A program made the translations under genes and the position numbers. The notes beneath the pieces were generated by a model. It saw nothing but the letters and a program-made list of their open reading frames with translations. It did not search any database and was not told where the DNA came from. Source: JBOGUF01 sp050696075 (lineage in GTDB: Bacteria > Chloroflexota > Chloroflexia > Thermomicrobiales > UBA6265). From it: a stretch of 10,764 nucleotides of DNA. The stretch's first letter is position 1; each line of letters starts with the position of its first letter. This document shows, piece after piece, positions 1 to 7,149 of the stretch. The stretch spans positions 1 to 10,764 of the forward strand of contig JBOGUF010000219.1 in assembly GCA_050696075.1 (NCBI GenBank), written 5' to 3'.

Positions 1-10
1 GGAGCGCTCC
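1..10. repeat. 10-bp perfect palindrome at the left edge
   Basis: GGAGCGCTCC is a perfect palindrome. It lies 36 bp beyond the stop codon of the solute-binding protein gene and is cut by the window edge, so whether it belongs to a longer hairpin or operator cannot be seen. Nothing else is recognisable in bases 1-45. A palindrome this short could be chance in GC-rich DNA. Confidence 0.25.
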
Positions 11-45
11 CGTCCCGACGACTGACGGTGACGGCATCCGACGAC

Positions 46-1392
46 TTACACGTTATACCCCGCGCCTTCGAGCAGGGTCTTGATCTCGTCGTTGGCGGTC
101 TGCATCGCGTCCTCGGTCGAGATGCCGCCGCTGAGGGCCTGGGAGAGGTAGTTGCCAACGGTGTCGATGATCTGAAAACTCTCCGCGACGCGCGGGCGGC
201 AGTCGGGATAGGCAGTCGCCGCCGACTCGGCGAGCGTCGGGAACCACCAGAATTTCTCGACCAGCTCGGGGTCTTCGAGCTCGGAAATACGGGATGGCGG
301 CCCGCCGAGCAGAATGAACCGCTTATGGACCTCGGGGCTGTTCAGCCAGACAATGAAGTCCCAGGCGGCGTCGGCATTCTTGCTGTAGGCGTTGATGCCG
401 ACTACCCAGCCGCCGAGCGGCGGCACCGGCGTGATGCCGTCCCGCGCCGGCACAACGGCGGTCGCGAACTTGTCGGCCACCTCGGAGCGGTTCGGGTCGA
501 TCAGGAGCGGGGTGCGCACCGACCAGGCCGAGATCATCGCCACCTTGCCGGAGGCGAACGCCTGGACGCGCTCGTCCCAGGCCATATTCAGCGCCCCCTC
601 CGGCTGGTATTGGAGCATCTCCTGGAAGAGGTTGGCGACCTCGATCCCCTCCGCCGAGGCGATCATCGGGGTCATGTCCGCATACGGGTCTTCGCTGCCG
701 GGAAAGTTGCTCTCGAACGGTTTGCCGCCGACGTTCCAGATGTACTCGAACCAGGCCTGCCCGACCGGCGCACCCTTCGCGTTGTTCATCGCCACGCCGT
801 AGAAGTCGGGGTAGGTCGCGTTGTTGGTAAAGGTCCGCGCGATCTGCTTCCACTCATCGAAGGTCTTCGGTGGCGCGAGCCCCTCGGCCTCGAAGAGGTC
901 CTTCCGATAGTGCAGCAGCACGTAGTAGGGGGCGAAGGGGATGCCGACGATTTGCCCGTTCCAATCCGCCACCGCGGCATAGGAGGGGATGAAGTCGTCC
1001 CACTGCAGATCGGGGGTAGCTTCAACACGGGGCTTCAGGTCTTCGACGATGCCGGCCTCGGCGAACTCGCCGACCCACGGGGAGTCGAGGACGATCACGT
1101 CGGCGGCGTCCGACTGCTGGGTGCCAAGCAAGACTTCCTTCTGGTGCGTCTGGTCATAGGGATAGCTTTCGACTTCGACCTTGACGCCCGTCTCCTTCTC
1201 GTAGTCGACTCCAAGGGTCTGGATGGTGTCGACCCAGGGGTCGGCAATCATGATCACTTTGATCGTGTCCGCCGCCGAAGCCCAGCGGATGGAGAAGCTC
1301 GGTGTGCTTAAGATTGAGGCGGCGCCGGCGCCGGCCGCGCCGCGCAGGAATGAGCGGCGCGACAATCCAACGTGATCGAGGCGGTGGTTCAC
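46..1392 (-). CDS. Tat-exported ABC transporter extracellular solute-binding protein (sugar type)
   Basis: This is a family 1-like extracellular solute-binding protein of about 448 residues, the usual length for carbohydrate ABC importers. It should capture a sugar or oligosaccharide outside the membrane and hand it to a permease pair. The N-terminus carries a twin-arginine signal (SRRSFLRG, residues 11-18), a hydrophobic stretch and an ASA-A cleavage site near residue 40. There is no lipobox cysteine, so anchoring is not by an ordinary lipoprotein route. The mature part starts TIKVIMIADPWVD and has the alternating lobes typical of the fold, with a GGWVVGINAYSKN stretch and Trp/Tyr residues suited to sugar stacking. 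I chose the GTG at 1392 because AGGAGG sits 7 nt upstream (1400-1405). An in-frame ATG at 1431 would lack this. Permease and ATPase genes are not in the window and would be expected beyond the left edge. The exact substrate cannot be read from sequence. Confidence 0.93.
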   Translation of the reverse strand: MNHRLDHVGLSRRSFLRGAAGAGAASILSTPSFSIRWASAADTIKVIMIADPWVDTIQTLGVDYEKETGVKVEVESYPYDQTHQKEVLLGTQQSDAADVIVLDSPWVGEFAEAGIVEDLKPRVEATPDLQWDDFIPSYAAVADWNGQIVGIPFAPYYVLLHYRKDLFEAEGLAPPKTFDEWKQIARTFTNNATYPDFYGVAMNNAKGAPVGQAWFEYIWNVGGKPFESNFPGSEDPYADMTPMIASAEGIEVANLFQEMLQYQPEGALNMAWDERVQAFASGKVAMISAWSVRTPLLIDPNRSEVADKFATAVVPARDGITPVPPLGGWVVGINAYSKNADAAWDFIVWLNSPEVHKRFILLGGPPSRISELEDPELVEKFWWFPTLAESAATAYPDCRPRVAESFQIIDTVGNYLSQALSGGISTEDAMQTANDEIKTLLEGAGYNV

Positions 1393-1399
1393 GGTCGTC

Positions 1400-1405
1400 C
1401 CTCCT
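1400..1405 (-). promoter_or_regulatory. Shine-Dalgarno site fixing the GTG start at 1392
   Basis: On the minus strand AGGAGG is followed by 7 nt and GTG. It decides the start of the solute-binding protein gene against the longer reading from 1431. Confidence 0.8.
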
Positions 1406-1411
1406 GATAGA

Positions 1412-1585
1412 TCATCCGTCTCGCACTGCACGGAGCATCACGCGGCCGGACGGCGTCACGCCCGCCCGCACCGCTACACCGGGTGACCCTGCTGCTTGCC
1501 GCTCACTCCTTTCCCGCCGTCGACTGGCGCAATGGCGGCGCGCGGCGCCCGCCCGTTGCACGTATGTGCATGAGATTCTGTGCAT
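1412..1585 (-). CDS. Possible leaderless 57-residue leader peptide ahead of the transporter gene
   Basis: A short reading frame begins with an ATG (1583-1585) whose A lies 6 nt after the last base of a TATCAT -10 box. That is where a transcript starting at this promoter would begin, so the ORF could be translated from a leaderless mRNA. It ends with TGA at 1412-1414, 6 nt before the Shine-Dalgarno site of the solute-binding protein gene, a layout seen in attenuation leaders and translational coupling. The peptide is very Arg-rich with Cys at positions 6 and 19, begins MHRISCTYVQRAG, and has no recognised domain or membrane segment. It could equally be a chance ORF in GC-rich leader RNA. The evidence is positional only. 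Confidence 0.3.
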   Translation of the reverse strand: MHRISCTYVQRAGAARRHCASRRRERSERQAAGSPGVAVRAGVTPSGRVMLRAVRDG

Positions 1586-1590
1586 CTCCC

Positions 1591-1618
1591 ATGATACCCC
1601 CTTTCTCGCCAATTGCAA
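1591..1618 (-). promoter_or_regulatory. Sigma70-like promoter for the solute-binding protein gene
   Basis: On the minus strand TTGCAA (1613-1618) is separated by 16 bp from TATCAT (1591-1596). The -10 matches the TATAAT consensus at five of six positions and the -35 TTGACA at four of six. Predicted start of transcription is about 1584-1585, giving a leader of about 190 nt. The direct repeat TGTGCAT (1565-1571 and 1579-1585) lies at and just downstream of this start and could be an operator. Confidence 0.5.
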
Positions 1619-1664
1619 GAGGGTGTGGACTGCCTCATGTCGTGGCGGTGGGTACCATCGGGCA

Positions 1665-1702
1665 CGAACCGCTTTCCGCCAACGCGCTCTATCGGGCATA
1701 AT
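1665..1702 (+). promoter_or_regulatory. Weak candidate promoter for the sigma/anti-sigma operon
   Basis: CATAAT (1697-1702) matches the -10 consensus at five of six positions, with a poor TTCCGC 17 bp upstream. A GAACC (ECF -35-like) occurs just before it at about 1667. Either could drive the downstream ECF sigma gene, perhaps by autoregulation, but neither is a convincing full promoter. The rest of 1619-1780 shows nothing further. Confidence 0.22.
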
Positions 1703-1780
1703 GAGTCGGCCGGACCATCGCAGCAGACGACTGATCCCTACGGGCCGCCGGTACGTACCACTCTCGGAGCGCCGCGGATC

Positions 1781-2398
1781 GTGGAGCCGACGCACGCCAG
1801 GCAAGAAACCGCTGACGCCGCTGCCACGCCGCCCGGCGATGATCTCCTCCTGCTCGCCGTTCAGGCGCGGGACGACGCGGCGCTGGCAGAACTCTACGAC
1901 CGATATGGGCGTCTGGCGTTTGGTCTCGCCTACCGGATCCTTGGCGAGCGCGGTGTCGCCGAAGACGTCGTGCAGGAGGCGTTCCTCAATGTCTGGCGGC
2001 GGGCCGGCAGTTTTCAGACCGGGCGGGGCGGCGTTCGTCCCTGGTTGCTCTCGATCGTTCACAACCTGGCGATCGATCGTCGCCGGGGGCGATACCGGCG
2101 GGAGCTGCAAGACGTGCCCCTCGAGAGCGTGACCTTCGCGCTCGAGAACACCGGCGACGACCCGTTCGTCACGGTCGCCGGCGAATTGGACGCGGCGCGG
2201 ATCCACGCGGCGCTCGCCACGCTGCCGCTTGACCAACGCCAGGCGATCGAGCTCGCCTACTTCGCGGGGTTGACGCATCAGGAGATCGCCGAGCGGACCG
2301 AGACGCCGCTCGGCACGGTCAAGAGCCGCTTGCGGCTCGGTTTGCATAAGTTGCGCGCCGTGCTCGGAGACACGGTGCTCGATTCGGGGATAGCATGA
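1781..2398 (+). CDS. ECF-family RNA polymerase sigma factor
   Basis: An extracytoplasmic-function sigma factor, about 205 residues from the chosen start. It redirects RNA polymerase to a small regulon when its anti-sigma partner releases it. Region 2 spans residues about 30-100: LYDRYGRLAFGLAYRIL, then the acidic AEDVVQEAFLNVW core-binding helix, then VRPWLLSIVHNLAIDRRR (region 2.4, -10 recognition). Region 4 is about 145-192: LPLDQRQAIELAYFAGLTH, then the HTH QEIAERTETPLGTVKSRLR (-35 recognition). The start is uncertain. GTG at 1781 leaves about 25 residues before region 2 and has GGAG at 1766-1769, 11 nt upstream, which is long. An in-frame TTG at 1613 would add 56 residues of non-conserved sequence. 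The stop codon overlaps the next ATG in an ATGA, so the pair is translationally coupled. The pairing with an RskA-type partner resembles the SigK/RskA arrangement. Confidence 0.93.
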   Translation: MEPTHARQETADAAATPPGDDLLLLAVQARDDAALAELYDRYGRLAFGLAYRILGERGVAEDVVQEAFLNVWRRAGSFQTGRGGVRPWLLSIVHNLAIDRRRGRYRRELQDVPLESVTFALENTGDDPFVTVAGELDAARIHAALATLPLDQRQAIELAYFAGLTHQEIAERTETPLGTVKSRLRLGLHKLRAVLGDTVLDSGIA

Positions 2399-3510
2399 GC
2401 CGGGATCAGGACGCAACCGACCGGCCCGTCGCACCAGACGACGAACCGGTCGCCAACGAGCAGCCAGCGCGGGGCGACGGCACGCCGCAACCGCATGACG
2501 CGGTCGGGGCGTACGTCCTCGACGCGCTGCCCGAGGAGGAGCGCCTCGCCTTCGTGGCGCACCTCGCGTCCTGCGCCGACTGCCAGCGGGAGGTCGCCGA
2601 GCTTCGGCCCGTCGTTTCCCTCCTGCCGTTGGTGTTGGAGTTAGATCCCGTGCCGCAACTCGCGGGCGACGAAACCGATGCCGCCGACGTGCCCGCGCCC
2701 TCCGGCGACCTGCGCGGCCGGATCCTCGCTGCCGTGCGTGACGAACAGACGGCGGACCACCTGGCCACGCCGGTCGAGGAGCCGCCAGGCACGCCCGAAC
2801 CGGCCCCGGCCGTCGAACCAGACCTCGCTGCCGAGCCCGTGGCGGCCGATGCCGAGCCGGACCTGGCATCCGAAACGGAGCCACAACCGCAATCGGCGCG
2901 ACCAGCGCCGGCGGCAATGCCGACCCGCCCGCCGGGACGAATCCGGCCGGGGGCGCTGCCGGAGGTAGTCCCAACGCCGATCTGGCAGCGGGTGTCGCGG
3001 CGCGAGCGGAACTGGTTAGCAGCGGCGGTGCTCGCCGTGGTCGCGGTCGGCGCCATCATCTGGGCATTGGGGCTGCAGGGGCGCGTCGGCGACAAGGACG
3101 ACGAGCTGGCGGCCCTCCGGCGCGAAGTCGCCACGCAGGAAGCGGAGCTCGCGGATCTCCGCGACGCGGGCAACGCCAGCGTCGCCTTGCTCGGTCCGAC
3201 CGATGAAGGACCGGATGCCGCCCGCGGCACCCTCTTTATCCCCCTCTCCCCGGACGAAGGCGTCCTCCTGGTCGAGGGGATGGCCCCATTGCCGGCGGAC
3301 CGGATCTACCAACTCTGGTTTATCGCCGGAGAAACCCCCCAACCCGGTCCGACCTTCCGGGTCGGCGAGGATGGCCGGGGGACCGTGATCGTCTCCAGCG
3401 ACGCGCCAACCTTCGAAGGCGTCGGCATCACCGAGGAACCCGAGGAAGGCAGCGAGGAACCGACGACGCCGGTGCTGCTGGTGGGTCAACTCGGCGGGGC
3501 GCGGGGCTAG
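2395..3510 (+). CDS. Membrane-spanning zinc-type anti-sigma factor with RskA domain
   Basis: This 371-residue protein should hold the upstream sigma factor at the membrane. Residues 34-68 form a zinc-binding anti-sigma helix bundle (HDAVGAYVLDALPEEER, then H56-x3-C60-x2-C63). Residues about 85-200 are a long acidic, Pro/Ala/Glu-rich linker with repeated EP motifs. One transmembrane helix lies at about 207-226 (NWLAAAVLAVVAVGAIIWAL). A short coiled coil (about 232-257, ELAALRREVATQEAELADLR) follows, then an RskA-like extracytoplasmic domain (about 262-365; LFIPLSPDEGVLLVEGM, YQLWFIAGETPQP) ending in an acidic tail. Zinc N-domain inside and RskA domain outside is the usual topology, with release through proteolysis. 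The linker is longer than in typical RskA proteins and would let the N-domain reach far from the membrane. The ATG overlaps the sigma stop codon. Confidence 0.92.
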   Translation: MSRDQDATDRPVAPDDEPVANEQPARGDGTPQPHDAVGAYVLDALPEEERLAFVAHLASCADCQREVAELRPVVSLLPLVLELDPVPQLAGDETDAADVPAPSGDLRGRILAAVRDEQTADHLATPVEEPPGTPEPAPAVEPDLAAEPVAADAEPDLASETEPQPQSARPAPAAMPTRPPGRIRPGALPEVVPTPIWQRVSRRERNWLAAAVLAVVAVGAIIWALGLQGRVGDKDDELAALRREVATQEAELADLRDAGNASVALLGPTDEGPDAARGTLFIPLSPDEGVLLVEGMAPLPADRIYQLWFIAGETPQPGPTFRVGEDGRGTVIVSSDAPTFEGVGITEEPEEGSEEPTTPVLLVGQLGGARG

Positions 3511-3543
3511 AGCAGGTTGCAACATGGTTGGCGGTGTGGCGCC

Positions 3544-3563
3544 GCGCCGGGCATGCCTGGCGC
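3544..3563 (+). terminator. Strong GC hairpin between the anti-sigma gene and the next gene
   Basis: A 20-nt near-perfect palindrome (GCGCCGG / loop GCATGC / CTGGCGC, with one G-T pair) begins 34 nt after the anti-sigma stop codon and ends 49 nt before the next start codon. It could end the sigma/anti-sigma transcript, but no T-run follows, so an operator or mRNA-stability role is also possible. Confidence 0.4.
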
Positions 3564-3612
3564 CTCCTCGATCGACCTCCGTCACTGCTTGGTCTTGGAA
3601 CGGCCCCGCCGC

Positions 3613-5256
3613 ATGAACGTTCAAGAACGACTCCGCCAGGTGATCGACCAGCAGCAGCGCCGCCTCCGCGCGGGCGTTCCACCCGACCGCCAGGCGGCCA
3701 TCCTCGCGCTCCTCCGCACGCGGGACCGGCTGCCGCACGCACCCGGTATCGAGCCGCTGCCCGACCTCGTCACCGGTCGTCGCCTCGCCGACCTGGGCGG
3801 GAACAAGGCGCTTCAGCTCTGCTTCGAATCGACCGGCGCCGACGCAACGCCAGCGCCAGCTTCATCGAAGTCGTTCGGCGTGCCTTCGACCGGCGATGGG
3901 TTGGACGGCTGGGGGGAGCGCTTCCTGCAGGAGTGCGGCCGGCTGGCCGAGGCGGAGCTGGTCCTGGCGCACCGCGAGACCGGCTTCATGCGGCTGGTCG
4001 AGGACGGCAATGGGACGTTCGACGCCTGGATCGCGACCAAGCGGGCGCCGACGAGCTGGCGGGAGCGGGCGGACATCGACTGGTGGGCCTCGTGGCTTGC
4101 CAAGCGTCATGAGCCCGAGCTGCGCGCGTTATACGCGCGGCCGGACGCGGAGCGCGGCGATCCCGGAGACGACGCGTTCTACCGCCGGTTGGCCGATATC
4201 CACCTGAAGACAATGGCGTGGCAATTCGGCTATCCGCCCGACGCCGTGATCGGCGGCTGCACCGTCCAGACCTATCGCGACGTCGTGGGCCGGCTCATCG
4301 CTTGGGCGCTCCAGGCGCGCGACCGCGGGGAAGCGGCGGCGCCGCGATCCGAGCGCGCCCTGGTCGCCGCGATGGCGTCCGCCCTCGCCCTCGATCCCGC
4401 GGTCATCGGCCCGGCCGTCGCCGCCTTCACGCTCGACCGAGAGAGCGCGGCCCATCACGCCGCCGTGCCCGGCGTCGCCGCGGCGCCGCTCGTGCGGGTC
4501 GCCCCGGACCGACTCGTCTGGTCGCTCCACGGGCTGACGACCGAGCCGCTGCTCTTCCTGACCCGCGAACTCAGACGACGCGACGCGGAGGCGTACCACA
4601 ACACCGCCCATCTCCGTGAGGTCGTCTTCCGCCAGGATCTCTACGCGCTCTTCCAGGACAAGCGGTTCGTGACCAGTGCCGGCCGGATCAAGCTCCGGCG
4701 CGACGATGGCGACGTACGCACCGACATCGACGCCGTTGTCTTCGATCGCAAGACCGGCGCCCTCGGTCTCTTCGAACTGAAGTCGCAGGACCCCTTCGCG
4801 CGGTCGACCGCCGAGCTGGCCCGCCAGCGCGACAACGTCCTCTACGCCAACCGCCAGATCTCCGGCGTGCTCGATTGGCTGAAACGGCATGGCGCCGACG
4901 CGATCCTCGGTCGCGTCGACGCCCGCACCGCCAAGACCTTTCGGGCGCAGAAGGTCTATCCCTTCGTGCTCGGCCGCTACCTCGCCCACTTCGGCGACGG
5001 CCCGGAGCCGGACCGCCGTGCCGCCTGGGGCACCTGGCCACAGCTCCTGCGCCTGCTCGATGGCCAGGCGGTCCGCCCCACCGACGCCAACCCCATCGCC
5101 TCCCTCTTCACCCGCCTGACGAAAGACGCCCCCCTCCTCCGCCCGCCCGCCGACGATCTCTCTCGCGAGATCGCCCTCGGCGCCGCGCGCCTCGTCGTCC
5201 ACCCGTCCTACGCCAGCTTCCAGGCGAGCGCGGCTGCTACGCGAGGCCCACGCTAG
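3613..5256 (+). CDS. Uncharacterised protein with probable PD-(D/E)XK nuclease-like core
   Basis: I do not recognise the family of this 547-residue soluble protein; it has no signal peptide or membrane segment. The C-terminal half contains what looks like a PD-(D/E)XK core: Glu in REVVFRQDLYALF (about 336-346), then DVRTDIDAVVFD (about 367-378; D371 and D373), a turn, and LFELKSQ (386-392; E388-x-K390), followed by an Arg/Gln-rich helix ELARQRDNVLYANRQ. Order and spacing (acidic residue, about 15 residues, ExK on a beta strand, then a QxxR-like helix) fit restriction-endonuclease-like folds. The N-terminal 300 residues are helical with many Trp and acidic residues (WWASWLAKRHEPEL; MAWQFGYPPDAVIGGC) and may be a recognition or scaffold part. 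ATG 3613 is preferred over an in-frame ATG at 3517; GGAA lies 12 nt upstream. It follows the sigma operon on the same strand after a hairpin. No methylase or helicase partner is nearby. Confidence 0.8.
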   Translation: MNVQERLRQVIDQQQRRLRAGVPPDRQAAILALLRTRDRLPHAPGIEPLPDLVTGRRLADLGGNKALQLCFESTGADATPAPASSKSFGVPSTGDGLDGWGERFLQECGRLAEAELVLAHRETGFMRLVEDGNGTFDAWIATKRAPTSWRERADIDWWASWLAKRHEPELRALYARPDAERGDPGDDAFYRRLADIHLKTMAWQFGYPPDAVIGGCTVQTYRDVVGRLIAWALQARDRGEAAAPRSERALVAAMASALALDPAVIGPAVAAFTLDRESAAHHAAVPGVAAAPLVRVAPDRLVWSLHGLTTEPLLFLTRELRRRDAEAYHNTAHLREVVFRQDLYALFQDKRFVTSAGRIKLRRDDGDVRTDIDAVVFDRKTGALGLFELKSQDPFARSTAELARQRDNVLYANRQISGVLDWLKRHGADAILGRVDARTAKTFRAQKVYPFVLGRYLAHFGDGPEPDRRAAWGTWPQLLRLLDGQAVRPTDANPIASLFTRLTKDAPLLRPPADDLSREIALGAARLVVHPSYASFQASAAATRGPR

Positions 5257-5301
5257 TCTCCGAGCCTGTCACGGGCGCGATCACTCCCTTCGTTGCGGCC
5301 G

Positions 5302-6978
5302 CTACGACGGCGGAACGGGCGCGCGGCACTGCAGGTTCTCGCAGGTCAACGGCACCGGGTCCAGCCCGTGTTCGTGGCAGCAGCCGACGCCTTCGCCGAA
5401 GTGGTGGAGGCAGGAGTTGTCGCAGATCAGGCCGCTCGGGCAGCAGCCTTGCCCGCAGTGCCCGCCTTCGCCGTTGGGGCCGACGGGAGGCGGGCAGCAG
5501 GCGGCGGGCGACTGACCGTCGAAGACGCAGAGCTCGCTGGTGCCGCCGTCGCCGAAGCAACAGCGGGCCGCCTCCGGCGGACCACCACTGGCCGGGCAGC
5601 GCTCCGCGTTGGCGCAGCAGCCATCGCTGGTGCAGCTCTCTCCGAAGGCGCAGCAGGCGCCTTGGCAACAGACCGTGCCGATGGCGCAGCAGGCGGAACC
5701 GCACCGCGTCTCGCCCGGAGGGCAGGCGCCACAGACTCCGTTCTCGCAGGGCGTGCCTGCCGGACAGCAGGCGCCACCACAGCAGAAGTGGCCAACGGGG
5801 CAGCAGGCGCCGCCGCAGCACGCCTGGTTCTCCTCGCAGCAGCGCGCGGCGGCCCCTTCGCCGCACGGCGGCCCGAACGGGCAGCAAAACTCGCCGTCGG
5901 CCGACGCGGTGAACCCGATCGGGCAGCAGAAGGTGTTGGCGATGCAGAGGCCCTCGCAGCACTCCCCGCCGCAGCATTGCCCGGCGTTGCAGCACTGCCC
6001 GCCGCAGCAGGTCTGGGTCGAAGTGCAGCAGCCCTGGTTGCAGCAGACGGAGCCGTCCGCGCAGCGCTCGTTCACGTTGACCGGCGTGCAGCGGCTGTTC
6101 CGGCAAATGCCGCCGCACGGGCCCGTCGCCTCGGTCTCGCAGCGTTGACCGTCCCGCGCTCCCTCGTCGTGGCAGATTCCCTCGTCCGGGTCGCAGCTCT
6201 GGCACGGATCGCACTGCTGGCAGCAGGCCTCGCCGGCTGAGGAGCAGGTGCCGGTACTGGGGCAGCAGCGGGCGGTGCCGCAGCACCGCGTCTCGCCGGT
6301 TCCGGGGATCGGGCAGGGATGGGGGCAGCAGGTCCCGTCATCATTGCACGCATCGTCGAAGTCGCAGCACTCCACCCCGCAGCACTTCCTGGCGACGCCG
6401 TTCTGAAACTCCGGGCAACAGGTGGGACCGCAGCATTCATGCGGGCAGCACGAGCCGTCACCGCAGCGACGTTCATGTTGGCAGCACGCGTTCTGACCGC
6501 GGCACACCCCCTCCGGGCAGCACTGCTCGTCGGCGTCGCAGATCGACTGGCAGTTCAAGATGTCGCCGCTGGCTCGACACCGCTCGCAGCCGGAGATGCA
6601 CGCACCCTGCCGAGGGCGGCAGCGACCTCCTTGGCAGACCCCGCAACCACCGCACGACCCGCCCTCGGTGCGCGGCACGCAGCGCGCCGTCGCGCCGTCG
6701 CACTCCGCGCACGGTCCACACGTCCCCTCTTGTGAGAAGCAGGCCCCGGACACGCAGGCGCCGCACTGGCCGCAGCGGGTGCCGTCCGGCGCCGGCACGT
6801 TCTGGCCGCGCCGGCGTGTCATGCAGCGCCTGACGTCGGCTTGCGCGTGCGATTCACGCACGCCGAGGGCCGTGAGCGCTCCGCCGAGCGCGGCGCCCAC
6901 CGCCGCGCGCACCAGACGGCGCCGGGATCCAGCGACAGCGAAGGTCCGCGTCAGGTCATCGAACTGCCGGTGGTCCAT
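5302..6978 (-). CDS. Very cysteine-rich Tat-type exported protein (558 aa)
   Basis: By hand count about 110 of 558 residues are cysteine, with about 32 CC doublets, all after the signal peptide. The N-terminus reads MDHRQFDDLTR, then SRRRLVR (18-24), a hydrophobic stretch and an AQA cleavage site near residue 47, a Tat-type signal with weak consensus. The mature chain is built of irregular short repeats such as CCGGACCPVG, CCQGACCAFG and CCGGECC, with many Gly and Pro and few hydrophobic core residues. The pattern recalls granulin-like or knottin-like disulfide ladders, or a metal-binding protein, but I do not recognise a defined family. Secretion and the even cysteine count favour a disulfide-linked extracellular or wall protein; this is inference. 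GGAGG (6985-6989) lies 6 nt before the ATG. The gene has its own copy of the shared promoter module (7049-7135) and shares its N-terminal motif with two other proteins here. Confidence 0.9.
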   Translation of the reverse strand: MDHRQFDDLTRTFAVAGSRRRLVRAAVGAALGGALTALGVRESHAQADVRRCMTRRRGQNVPAPDGTRCGQCGACVSGACFSQEGTCGPCAECDGATARCVPRTEGGSCGGCGVCQGGRCRPRQGACISGCERCRASGDILNCQSICDADEQCCPEGVCRGQNACCQHERRCGDGSCCPHECCGPTCCPEFQNGVARKCCGVECCDFDDACNDDGTCCPHPCPIPGTGETRCCGTARCCPSTGTCSSAGEACCQQCDPCQSCDPDEGICHDEGARDGQRCETEATGPCGGICRNSRCTPVNVNERCADGSVCCNQGCCTSTQTCCGGQCCNAGQCCGGECCEGLCIANTFCCPIGFTASADGEFCCPFGPPCGEGAAARCCEENQACCGGACCPVGHFCCGGACCPAGTPCENGVCGACPPGETRCGSACCAIGTVCCQGACCAFGESCTSDGCCANAERCPASGGPPEAARCCFGDGGTSELCVFDGQSPAACCPPPVGPNGEGGHCGQGCCPSGLICDNSCLHHFGEGVGCCHEHGLDPVPLTCENLQCRAPVPPS

Positions 6979-7048
6979 AGCCTGCCTCCGGGGTCAGCTT
7001 CGGGGCCGGCCGTGCCGGGCGATCGTTCCCGTCCGGAGCGGCAGGTCG

Positions 7049-7135
7049 ATCCTAGGTCGTTGCTCCACCAAGCGCATCGATGAAGATCGCCAAATTGGGG
7101 CAAGGGGAGATAGGTAGTTGTCGCCGCACACCGGT
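7049..7135 (-). promoter_or_regulatory. Promoter module copy A (GGCGA repeats + TAGGAT), upstream of the 558-aa Cys-rich gene
   Basis: On the minus strand: -10 TAGGAT (7049-7054), exactly 20 bp, CGATG (7075-7079), GGCGATC half-site (GGCGA at 7087-7091) next to AATT, a degenerate opposite half-site (7099-7103), a CTCCCC run, and an upstream half-site GGCGA (7121-7125) whose partner arm is decayed (7111-7117 instead of TCGCCTA). It starts 15 bp after the stop of the preceding gene. Predicted transcription start is about 7042, giving a leader of about 64 nt. It is the most degenerate of the three copies. Confidence 0.72.
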
Positions 7136-7149
7136 CCACGTATTCCTTC

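Noticed and set aside
28..1311. Long plus-strand open frame (427 codons) opposite the solute-binding protein gene
   Set aside because: Its Arg/Gly/Val/Asp-rich composition without domains is typical of antisense frames in GC-rich genes, and the minus strand encodes a clear Tat signal and solute-binding fold with a good ribosome-binding site.
1601..1618. CTCGCCAATTGCAAG resembling the inner GGCGA/AATT part of the promoter module
   Set aside because: No CGATG at 12 bp, no TAGGRT at the fixed distance and no outer dyad; the bases are better explained as part of the TTGCAA/TATCAT promoter.
1412..2974. Minus-strand open frame of 520 codons across the sigma and anti-sigma genes
   Set aside because: It is antisense to two convincing genes and has Arg/Ala/Pro-rich low-complexity sequence. 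Only its last 57 codons (1412-1585) lie outside them, and these are discussed as a possible leader peptide.
4129..5202. Minus-strand open frame of 357 codons opposite the nuclease-like gene
   Set aside because: Composition and lack of motifs indicate a shadow. The plus-strand product has coherent helices and an ExK core.
5257..5301. Terminator between the convergent genes
   Set aside because: Only a weak GCC/GGC pairing is visible in 45 bp, with no T-run.
5650..5830. Recurrent CAGCAGGCGCC on the plus strand taken as a possible repeat array or CRISPR
   Set aside because: Irregularly spaced and inside a coding region; it reflects repeated Gly-Ala-Cys-Cys codons, with no spacer structure.
5293..6240. 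Plus-strand frames opposite the 558-aa Cys-rich gene (Ala-rich 315 codons; Gln-rich 202 codons at 5540-6148)
   Set aside because: The Gln/Pro/Ala richness simply mirrors the TGC/TGT and GGC codons of the Cys-rich gene. There is no ribosome-binding site or recognisable domain, and the minus-strand product has a signal peptide and a related paralogue.
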